Assembly: GCF_024793945.1 (NCBI RefSeq)
Contig: NZ_JANUSD010000008.1
Location: 199,661-263,660, forward strand
Source: Emticicia fluvialis
Lineage (GTDB): Bacteria > Bacteroidota > Bacteroidia > Cytophagales > Spirosomataceae
DNA length: 64,000 nt
Direction of reading: 5' to 3'
The notes beneath the pieces were generated by a model. That model saw only the letters and a program-made list of their open reading frames with translations, had not been told where the DNA came from and made no database searches. Below, piece by piece: positions 17,138-25,000 of this stretch (position 1 is its first letter; each line of letters starts with the position of its first letter). The translations under genes and the position numbers were made by a program.

Positions 17138-17695
17138 TTACTTCAGTTTTTCCATTGTCCGCAGAAAAGCATCATGCAAGAACTCCTTGCTGCCATATAG
17201 TTTAGCGAACATTGCGGCTCCTTCAAACTCCATAATGGTTTGCTGTGCCATTCTGAATGCGGTATCAGGGTCTTTTCCGCTCATAAAAATATTTTGCAGG
17301 GCGTTGGTCCAGTCATTCATGATAAGCTTTAATATATCATGAAACCCGGGTATAACGCCAACTGTCTCCAGTGTGGTGTTTCCTATCAGGCAGCCTCCTT
17401 CTTTTTCCAGCAGCAGCCTGCCCATTTTTTTTAGCAGTTTTTCCATGCGTTCTTCGGGGCTTACGGCAGCATCATACGCAATCGGGAATACTTTTTCCTT
17501 CAGGTAAACATGAATCCATACCAGTAAATCTTTCATCAGCATTTCTTTGCCGGAAAAATAATGATACAAGCTACCTTTAAGCAAGCCACAATTATTGGCA
17601 ATGTCTTGCATGGATGTATTGTGATACCCTTTTAAACGGAAAACATCTGACGACTTAAGCAGTATTTCTTCTTTGGTAACTTTCTGAACAGGCAT
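17138..17695 (-). CDS. TetR/AcrR-family transcriptional regulator
   Basis: The 185-residue protein has the standard N-terminal DNA-binding domain (residues 8-55) with the helix-turn-helix SMQDIANNCGLLKGSLYHYFSGKEML, followed by an all-helical ligand-binding domain. It is divergent from a membrane metallophosphoesterase gene and upstream of a DinB-like gene. A perfect 16-bp palindrome that contains its own -33 promoter element (17749-17764) points to autorepression. Ligand unknown. Confidence 0.92.
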   Translation of the reverse strand: MPVQKVTKEEILLKSSDVFRLKGYHNTSMQDIANNCGLLKGSLYHYFSGKEMLMKDLLVWIHVYLKEKVFPIAYDAAVSPEERMEKLLKKMGRLLLEKEGGCLIGNTTLETVGVIPGFHDILKLIMNDWTNALQNIFMSGKDPDTAFRMAQQTIMEFEGAAMFAKLYGSKEFLHDAFLRTMEKLK

Positions 17696-17724
17696 ATTTT
17701 AAAAGCGCTTAATAGGCAGCCAAA

Positions 17725-17755
17725 CAAATGTAAATATATTTTTTTATTTACCAAA
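17725..17755 (-). promoter_or_regulatory. Predicted promoter of the TetR gene
   Basis: Minus-strand TTTG (17752-17755) and TACATTTG (17725-17732) are spaced by 19 bases, a full match to the Bacteroidota consensus. The -33 element lies in the operator palindrome. Confidence 0.6.
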
Positions 17756-17764
17756 CGGTTGGTA
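17749..17764. promoter_or_regulatory. Probable TetR operator palindrome
   Basis: TACCAA-ACGG-TTGGTA is a perfect inverted repeat with 6-bp arms and 4-bp centre. The size and composition resemble operators of TetR regulators, and it overlaps the -33 element of the adjacent TetR gene. Confidence 0.6.
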
Positions 17765-17919
17765 GGTAAAATTTGATTTTTTTTTGCTACTGTCTTCCAT
17801 TATTATGGTAAATAAGCCTTTCATCATATAAATGCATTAAAAATCAGCCTGTTGAAACCAACTTTTCTGTAAAACCGTTTCTTGTTCGTTGGTTTTACAA
17901 ACACTTTCAAGATATATTT

Positions 17920-19197
17920 ATGAATAAAATTGCAGGACAAGTCATCATGGCTGTCGTTTTTGTGTTGATTGACCTCTACGTATGGCAGGCTGTCAGGTTA
18001 TTGATGCGGTCAACAAGTGAAATGACCCAGAAGGTAATCGGAATCGGATATTGGGGTCTAACCATCTTTTCAATTGTAGGGTTGTTTGTGGTTTTTAACT
18101 ATACGCCGGCTACTGCACCCGTAAGGGCAAGTTTCCGCACTTTTCTGATGGCCGGTATCTTCATTTTTTATATTTCTAAGATATTCTCGGTGCTGGTATT
18201 GTTTATTGATGATATCATCCGCTTTTTTAAGTGGATTGTCTCGTTTTTTCAAAGTTCATCTCCACAACCGGCCACTGTTACGCAGAACCTGGAACCTGTG
18301 GCAACGGGTATCAGCCGTTCAGATTTTCTGGCCAAGTCGGCCTTGGCTCTGGGTGGTTTGCACATGGGAGGTATGACCTGGGGGATTCTTTCAGGTGCGC
18401 ATGACTATCATGTAAGAAAAGTAACTCTTAACCTTAAAAACCTGCCAAAGCAGTTTGACGGTATGCGGATAGCGCAGTTGTCTGACATTCACTCTGGCAG
18501 TTTCTTTAATAAAACGGCAGTAAAAGGCGGGGTGGAGATGCTGATTAAAGAAAAGCCGGATATGTTTTTTTTCACCGGCGACCTGGTGAATAATATTGCG
18601 CCGGAGGTAAAAGATTATATTGAGATTTTTTCAAAAATAAAGGCACCACTCGGAACATTCTCTACTCTGGGTAACCATGATTACGGTGATTATACACAAT
18701 GGGTTTCGGCAGAGAAAAAACGCCAGAACCTGAATGACCTGATTGGGGCCCATAAAACTATGGGCTGGGATATTTTGCTTGACGAACACAGAGAAGTGAA
18801 GGTTGATGGTGAAAAACTGGCTGTTCTGGGTATTCAGAACTGGGGCGCGGGTGGTTTCTCTAAGTATGGTAATCTTGAAAAGGCGCACGCCGGTACGCAG
18901 GAGTATCCGGTGAAATTATTGTTATCGCATGACCCAAGCCATTGGAGAGGCCAGGTGCTACCTCAATATAAAGATATAGACGTGGCCTTTGCCGGACACA
19001 CACATGGTATGCAATATGGGGTAGAATTGGGTAGTTTCAAGTGGTCGCCGGTGCAGTTGCGCTACAAAGAGTGGGCAGGTTTGTATGAGGAGAACGACCA
19101 GAAGCTGTATGTGAACCGTGGTTTTGGTTACATCGGTTATCCGGGGCGTGTGGGTATTTATCCGGAAATTACTATTTTCGAATTGAAATCAGCATAA
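17920..19197 (+). CDS. Membrane-anchored metallophosphoesterase (YkuE-like)
   Basis: Calcineurin-like phosphoesterase of 425 residues. The N-terminal ~110 residues form about three transmembrane segments, then a linker with a Tat-like stretch (SRSDFLAKSALALGGL) precedes the catalytic domain. All metal-ligand blocks are seen: LSDIHSGSF, FTGDLVNN, LGNHDYGDY, LLSHDPSHW and AGHTHGMQYG. Members of this group dephosphorylate UDP-sugars or lipid A precursors and UDP-diacylglucosamine; the substrate here is unknown. It is divergent from the TetR gene. Confidence 0.88.
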   Translation: MNKIAGQVIMAVVFVLIDLYVWQAVRLLMRSTSEMTQKVIGIGYWGLTIFSIVGLFVVFNYTPATAPVRASFRTFLMAGIFIFYISKIFSVLVLFIDDIIRFFKWIVSFFQSSSPQPATVTQNLEPVATGISRSDFLAKSALALGGLHMGGMTWGILSGAHDYHVRKVTLNLKNLPKQFDGMRIAQLSDIHSGSFFNKTAVKGGVEMLIKEKPDMFFFTGDLVNNIAPEVKDYIEIFSKIKAPLGTFSTLGNHDYGDYTQWVSAEKKRQNLNDLIGAHKTMGWDILLDEHREVKVDGEKLAVLGIQNWGAGGFSKYGNLEKAHAGTQEYPVKLLLSHDPSHWRGQVLPQYKDIDVAFAGHTHGMQYGVELGSFKWSPVQLRYKEWAGLYEENDQKLYVNRGFGYIGYPGRVGIYPEITIFELKSA

Positions 19198-19202
19198 ATT
19201 AA

Positions 19203-19240
19203 AAGGGCGGATATCCAATCAGATATTCGCCCTTCGTTTT
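19203..19240. terminator. Bidirectional terminator
   Basis: Perfect 12- to 13-bp arms AAGGGCGGATATC (19203-19215) and GATATTCGCCCTT (19222-19234), with one G-T pair, six-base loop and T-rich right flank (CGTTTTAAT); A-rich left flank. It lies between the convergent phosphoesterase and glycosyltransferase genes. Confidence 0.75.
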
Positions 19241-19253
19241 AATACCGGATGGG

Positions 19254-19994
19254 TTATACCAGTAAGTCCCACTTATAGAGGCCGACTCTGGTTAACAAAT
19301 ATCGAAGAGATACCCACAAAACACCCAGGCCATATTTAGAGCTTCTTACAAAATTGATAGAAGAGGCTTCTTCAAAATATTTGGTAGGGCAGGTAACCTC
19401 AGCTATTTCAAAATCTTTCCAGAATATCTGCGCAATCATTTCATTGTCGAAAATAAAATCATCGTCGCATTTTCTGAAAGGTACAGTTTCAAGCACTTGC
19501 CTTGAGAACGCCCGGTAGCCGGTATGGTATTCAGATAGTTTCTGGTTAATCAGCAGATTCTGTGTAAAGGTAAGAAATCTATTAGCAATGTATTTATAGA
19601 GGGGCATGCCGCCTTTCAATGCGCCCTTGCCCAGTATTCTTGAGCCGAAAACAACCGGATAGAGTTCTTCTCCGATGATACTTACCATGGCTCTTATTAA
19701 CTTGGGGGTATATTGGTAGTCGGGGTGAACCATCACCACAATGTCAGCCCCTATTTCAAGGGCTTTGGTGTAGCAGGTTTTCTGGTTTCCGCCGTAGCCT
19801 TTGTTTATGTCATGGCGTATTACGTGGTTGATGCCTAGTTTTCTTGCAACCTCAGACGTATCATCGGGGCTGTAGTCGTCTACTAAAATTACTTCATCGA
19901 CAATATCGAAGGGAATTTCCCGGTACGTACGTTCAAGTGTTTGAGAGGCCCGGTAAGCGGGCATAACCACCACTACTTTTTTATTATTATACAT
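19254..19994 (-). CDS. Family 2 glycosyltransferase (dolichol-P-mannose synthase type)
   Basis: GT-A fold transferase of 246 residues from the ATG at 19994; the frame extends 16 codons upstream to 20042, but those codons look unlike coding sequence. The motifs are VVVVMPAYRASQTLERTYREIP, DEVILVDDYSPDDT (nucleotide-sugar Asp), HDINKGYGGNQKTCY and VVMVHPDYQYTPKLI (which replaces the usual DxD), with YHTGYRAFSR near 165. It has no C-terminal transmembrane helices. It probably transfers a sugar to a polyprenyl phosphate or into a surface glycan. Monocistronic. Confidence 0.88.
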   Translation of the reverse strand: MYNNKKVVVVMPAYRASQTLERTYREIPFDIVDEVILVDDYSPDDTSEVARKLGINHVIRHDINKGYGGNQKTCYTKALEIGADIVVMVHPDYQYTPKLIRAMVSIIGEELYPVVFGSRILGKGALKGGMPLYKYIANRFLTFTQNLLINQKLSEYHTGYRAFSRQVLETVPFRKCDDDFIFDNEMIAQIFWKDFEIAEVTCPTKYFEEASSINFVRSSKYGLGVLWVSLRYLLTRVGLYKWDLLV

Positions 19995-20196
19995 ATTAAT
20001 TATTCGAGTTTTCGGTGCAAATTTGCATCCGATTTCCGGCAAATAGCCGTATTATTACATTTTGGTGCAAAATAGGGCATGATTCTTTTGATTTCCAAGA
20101 ATAAATTAGTGAAGCACCTATTAAATACAGGCAATAAGAATGCCAGAAACTATTGAATAACACACGGAAGTAGATTTCGTTTTACACATTTATACT

Positions 20197-21261
20197 ATGA
20201 CATTATCTAGTGAGACAATATTTTTTATTGGCTTTGCCATTTTTGTAGCATTTGTGATGGCTCTTGATTTGGGGGCTTTCAGCAAATCTAAAAGCCATGT
20301 TGTGAGTTTTAAAGAGGCAGGTATCTGGAGCGCCGTTTGGGTGTCGCTGGCCATAGCCTTTTTCTTTTTTCTTCGCCAGTATGGGTATTTGATTCATGAT
20401 ATCAGTGATGAGAGCCATTTGCAGCATGTAAAGTCGCTTTATTACGATTCTTTACAGCTACCGCCAAATTTTGATGCCGCCCTGCGTACTTTCCAGAATA
20501 GCATGGCTATTGATTACCTGACGGGTTATCTGACAGAGTATTCGCTTTCGGTTGATAATATCTTTGTGTTTATACTGATTTTCAATTCGTTTGGGGTTGA
20601 TAAAAAGTTTTATAAAAAGGTTTTGGTATGGGGTATTCTTGGCTCTATTGTTTTGCGTTTTATTTTCATTTTTATCGGGGCAGCCCTTATTCAGGAGTTT
20701 GAGTGGATTTTGTTTATTTTCGGCGCTTTTCTGATTTACACTGGTATAAATATTCTACGTAACAAGGAAGAAGATGAACAAATAGACCCGGCGCATCACC
20801 CTATTGTGAAATTCGCTTCCAAATATTTTAACGTGTATAAGCGTAATGTAATTGACCATTTTCTGGTGTATCACCGCCGTTATAAAAAGTGGTATATTAC
20901 GCCTTTATTTCTGGTGATGCTGGTTATTGCAGGTACCGACGTGGTTTTTGCTGTTGACTCTATTCCTGCTATTTTCTCGATAACGAAAGACCCGTACATT
21001 GTATTCTTTTCCAATGTGTTTGCTATTATGGGGCTTCGCTCTATGTTTTTCTTCCTGGCAAGTATTATGGGCCTTTTCCGGTTCTTAAAATTTGGTCTGG
21101 GTATACTACTTACATTCATTGGCGTGAAGATGCTGTTGCACCACCAACTGTCTGCCGTAGGATTCACCAACGTGCATTCTTTGTTGGTAATTGTGGGTAT
21201 TCTGGTGGTGAGTATTGGGGCCAGTGTGGTGTTTCCGGAGAAGAAAAGTAGCGCGGAGTGA
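20197..21261 (+). CDS. TerC-family integral membrane protein
   Basis: TerC/Alx-type protein, 354 residues, with about eight to nine transmembrane helices. Signatures: FVAFVMALDLGAFSK, DYLTGYLTEYSLSVDNIFVF, AGTDVVFAVDSIPAIFSI and FVVFSNVFAIMGLRSMFF-like. These acidic membrane motifs (DxxSVDNIF, VDSIPA) are thought to bind Mn2+ in exporters of this family. Odd feature: the final codons GCG GAG TGA lie in a palindrome (21252-21270) of the neighbouring RAYT locus, so the protein ends SSAE and the palindrome supplies its stop. Confidence 0.9.
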   Translation: MTLSSETIFFIGFAIFVAFVMALDLGAFSKSKSHVVSFKEAGIWSAVWVSLAIAFFFFLRQYGYLIHDISDESHLQHVKSLYYDSLQLPPNFDAALRTFQNSMAIDYLTGYLTEYSLSVDNIFVFILIFNSFGVDKKFYKKVLVWGILGSIVLRFIFIFIGAALIQEFEWILFIFGAFLIYTGINILRNKEEDEQIDPAHHPIVKFASKYFNVYKRNVIDHFLVYHRRYKKWYITPLFLVMLVIAGTDVVFAVDSIPAIFSITKDPYIVFFSNVFAIMGLRSMFFFLASIMGLFRFLKFGLGILLTFIGVKMLLHHQLSAVGFTNVHSLLVIVGILVVSIGASVVFPEKKSSAE

Positions 21262-21324
21262 TACTCCGCGTGAATGTTGCTCGGAGTGATACTCCGCGTG
21301 AATGTTGCTCGGAGTGATACTCCG
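21252..21324. repeat. Three REP-type palindromes in a 28-bp tandem repeat (family A)
   Basis: Copy 1 CGCGGAGTGATACTCCGCG (21252-21270) has perfect 8-bp arms and a 3-base loop. Copies 2 (21282-21296) and 3 (21310-21324) keep the CGGAGT-GAT-ACTCCG core. The three copies start 28 bp apart and the spacer TGAATGTTGCT is repeated. They lie between terC and the RAYT gene start (21369), and copy 1 overlaps the terC stop. Confidence 0.85.
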
Positions 21325-21336
21325 GGATTTCCGCTC

Positions 21337-21353
21337 TGAGGTGTTCTGCCTCA
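21337..21353. repeat. Short inverted repeat upstream of RAYT1
   Basis: TGAGG (21337-21341) and CCTCA (21349-21353) can form a 5-bp stem with a 7-base loop, 16 bp before the RAYT ATG. It may influence translation or be chance. Confidence 0.3.
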
Positions 21354-21368
21354 AAGTTTGCTGAGATA

Positions 21369-22013
21369 ATGAAAACCCATTATAGAAGAAATTTACCTCA
21401 TATTCTTCCTCCTGACGAAAGGTTGTTCATAACTTTCCGTCTGGCTAATTCTTTGCCAAAAGAAATAATTAAGAAACTAATGGCCGAGAGAGAACTTGCA
21501 GAAGCACAGGTTAGAAAAATAGTTGCTGATGAAACAATAAGGAAGGTTGAACTATATAAAATTCAGAAGCGATACTTTGCCAGGTTCGACAGCTATCTGC
21601 ATCAAAGCCTGAATGGGGTAACATGGCTTGGGGTTGAATCTATAGCAGAAATATTAGCGGAAGCACTACATTTCAGAAATACCAAATATTATCAGTTACA
21701 TGCCTTTTGCATAATGCCCAACCATGTGCATGTGTTGCTGACTGCCACAATTCATCAGGAAGGATTTTACAGGGTTCTGCAATCACTGAAAAGCCATACG
21801 GCACGCAAATCAAACGAATTACTGGATTTGACCGGCAATGCTTTCTGGGCACCAGAAAGTTATGACCACGTAGTGCGCAACGACGAAGAGTTTGTTCGCG
21901 TTGTGGACTATATTGTTCAGAATCCGGTTAAGGCAGGGCTGGTCAATAACTGGCAGGCATGGAAGTATACCTATTTGTCAGATGCTGTTAAGGGCTGGTA
22001 CTTGCAGCCCTGA
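21369..22013 (+). CDS. REP-associated tyrosine transposase (RAYT1)
   Basis: IS200/IS605-like HUH (Y1) transposase of 214 residues, domesticated type. Signatures: N-terminal YRRNLPHILPPDERLFITFRL, the HUH motif NHVHVL with His119 and His121, SYDHVVRN, and DYIVQNPVKAGL where Tyr181 is the likely catalytic tyrosine. RAYT proteins are single-copy chromosomal enzymes linked to REP palindromes. Here family-A palindromes flank the gene on both sides, and the two flanks are in opposite orientation. It is not bounded by IS200/605 ends and has no tnpB. It sits between convergent terC and helicase genes. Confidence 0.9.
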   Translation: MKTHYRRNLPHILPPDERLFITFRLANSLPKEIIKKLMAERELAEAQVRKIVADETIRKVELYKIQKRYFARFDSYLHQSLNGVTWLGVESIAEILAEALHFRNTKYYQLHAFCIMPNHVHVLLTATIHQEGFYRVLQSLKSHTARKSNELLDLTGNAFWAPESYDHVVRNDEEFVRVVDYIVQNPVKAGLVNNWQAWKYTYLSDAVKGWYLQP

Positions 22014-22021
22014 GTATAACT

Positions 22022-22040
22022 CTCGGAGTGGCACTCCGAG
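22022..22040. repeat. REP-type palindrome A4
   Basis: CTCGGAGTGGCACTCCGAG has perfect 8-bp arms and a GGC loop. It lies 8 bp after the RAYT1 stop codon and faces A5. Confidence 0.8.
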
Positions 22041-22049
22041 GAACTGTTC

Positions 22050-22068
22050 CGCGGAGTATCACTCCGCG
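22050..22068. repeat. REP-type palindrome A5, inverted copy of A1
   Basis: CGCGGAGTATCACTCCGCG is the exact reverse complement of copy A1. A4 and A5 are joined by the palindromic spacer GGAACTGTTCC. The helicase stop codon (22059-22061 on the minus strand) lies in this copy. Confidence 0.85.
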
Positions 22069-25000
22069 TTACGGCTCCAGATTCTTTCAAATTTCCACCC
22101 TTTTGCCCGCAAACTTATAGGCAAGTAAGCATGCGCCTCTTTAGGCGAAATGCTTTCGAAATACAAATCATCGTCTGTCAAAATCAACGATTCATATCTG
22201 CCAGCGTCTTTTACAGTAACATCAGCAAAGGGCAGCTCCAGGTAAAATCCGGAGTTCTCCTGAACCAGCTGGTGCTTCAACAACCAACGCGTGTTCAGCT
22301 TTTCGGTAGAAAAAGGCTCAGGCGAGTATTTACCCTCCGATACCTCCAATGCGTATTCCAGATATTTCTTCAATAGTTTCGGGCCGTTGTTGGTTGCCTG
22401 CTCTACCTGCAACTGATGAGGCAGAATACTACTTACAATATATACCTGTTCTCTGGCGCGGGTAATCGCCACATTCAGTCGGTTTTCTCCTCCCTGCTGG
22501 TTCAGGCTACCAAAGTTCATCAATAGCTTACCTTTCAGATTAGGGGCATATCCTACCGAGAAAATCACAATATCATACTCATCGCCCTGAATATTCTCAA
22601 TATTTTTAATTACACCCCAGTCTTCACCCAGTTCGGGGGTAATGGTCTGGTAAATCAAATCAGCCTGTTTGAAGTTGAAAGTAACCACACCAATAGTTTT
22701 GGTTGGTAGTTTTTTCTTGAGGTCAGTTACAATTTCAAGCACCCTTTGGGCTTCAATCGGATTAGTGTTATTTTCCCAGAAACCATCCAGTTTAATAAAG
22801 CTGATGGCAGGTTTATTCTTACTTATCTCGGAATAATGAGGCAATAGTTGAAGTGAGTTCTTATAAAAATGCTGATTCGAGAAGTCAATCAGATCTAAAG
22901 ACTGGCTTCGGTAATGGCCTTTGAGCCAGGCCTGAGGCAGATACTGTGCGGCCAGGTCTAGCAGAGAGTCAATTTCCAGAGCAGGTTCGTCTTCGGCGTC
23001 TTCATCGTACCTTACCTGATACAGGTCGGTTGGCTGCAATTGCTTGGAGTCGCCGGCAATTACCACCTGCTTACCCCTGTAAATAGCCGGGATACCGTTT
23101 TCAGCAAAGCATTGAGAGGCCTCATCAAAAATTACGAGGTCAAATAAAGAGTCCTCCGGATTTTGAGCCGACAACGGAAAAATAGCAGACACCGATTCCG
23201 GCGAAGCCATCCAGCAGGGTATGAGTTTGAATATTTCTTCTGAATGATTCTCCAGTAATTTCCGTACCGACCATAACTTGCGTTTTTTGGTGGTCTGGTG
23301 TTGTAAATCCCGGTAGGTAACCACATTTTGAAGACGATTAAACTCAAGGACCTGATATGTCTGCTCTCGCAGTTTCAGCAGCAATATTTCCTGGCTCAGT
23401 TCCTGTTTTTTCAAGACACTTTCCTGTAACTCTGCTTCCAGTTGTTCCACCTTAAGCGAGCTAACCCCGCGGAGAATCGGATAAAGATTCTCAATGTGGT
23501 TTCTCCAGGCCAGGCGTAAAGCGTTCTGAAAAACAGCTCCTAACTCAGCAATATCTGCCTGTTGACTTTTGTAATTCAATAATCGTTGCACAACTTCCAG
23601 TTCTGCAGCCAGAAAAGACTCTTTCAGTTCATCGGCCTCTACCATCAAATCAAAGTGCTGTTTCAGGTAACCCAGTCGCCCTATCTTTAAGTCGGGCACA
23701 TCTACCAGTTTTTCTATCTGCGGTACAGAAAGATGCTCATTCCATTGTACAAAATGCCGCTTGGTGTCGGCAATTAATTGTTCCAGCGCATTAAAAGTTC
23801 GTAAAAATATAGTCTTCGGATTCTGGAATATATGCGTTGTCTGTCTCAGAACAGCTTCCTCCTGCTGGTATTGGGCATAGGCCTTATTAGCCAGAATGAA
23901 ATTCTGAAGATATTCCGAGATGGTATCCCAACTGTCTTTTTCATCAATCAGAATTTCTTTTTTGCTAAGTTTTTCCTTTATATCCTCAAAGGTAATACGC
24001 TGATGAATCTTCTTTCTCAGGTTGCTTAGTCCTTCTTCACTAACAGGCAGCCGGTTATTAGCCAAAAGCGCTTCTATGTCTTTTTTATCTTTTGAAAACA
24101 GTTTCCAGATAAACCAGTTTAAAGCCGACTGGCTGGCAGCATAAGCTTTTTCTATCTGCGCTTTTCTGAAATTTAAATCGCGGGCCGGAATACTCGGCTC
24201 AATGCCATCGTTGATAAACAGTTTTTCAAGCGACTGGTAGATTTTTTCTATGTCAAACAGCCGGTTACTTGTAAATTTACCCTGCTGAATGATAGACCTG
24301 AAAATTTCTTCAACCTCTTTGTTTTCAAAGTTCTGAATAAATCTCTTGAGCATTTGCTCATCAAAATTATTCAGTTCAATAACTGAAAACAGTTGCCCGT
24401 GTTTTTGTTGAAAATCTATGATGTCTTCAATCGTTTCTGATATTCTGGGCAGTTCAATGAAATTTTTATTCCGGAACGAATTCCTCAATTGCCAGAAGTC
24501 GTAACCTGCTGATGCCTGAAGTTTAGCCTCGTATTTCAAAAAGCGGTTCAGGCGTCCTTCAAAGTCGGCCAGCTCATCAAACCTGAAAGAGCGGTAAAGG
24601 TCTTGTATCTCAATGGCAGGCTTGTTAATATTGCTGCTCAGATAAAGTTCTTTTACCGATACTCCACATACCGACTCATCAAAAAGTGCGTCTTTCAGTT
24701 CCTGCAATTCTTCTGAAATCTTATCTATCCGCCTGCTGATTTGCGTAAAGTTGCGTTCCAGAAAAATGGCATCCAACCCTTTGTTCTTTTTCTGAAACTC
24801 TTCAACACGCGCTATTTGTCCGGCTATTTTATCAAAAAGTGTTTTCCTGTCATTTTTAAAATCATGAATCAACGCTACGAAATCTGTCATCAGTATTTTT
24901 TGTAGCCGCTGGTACACGGTGTCGAGGGCCACACGTTTCTGGCATACAACCAGCACTTTTTTACCGCGGGCTGTAAAATCGGCAATCAGGTTGGCAATGA

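Noticed and set aside
21252..21324. CRISPR-like repeats
   Set aside because: Only three repeats at 28 bp with identical rather than variable spacers; palindromic cores match the REP layout next to a RAYT gene.
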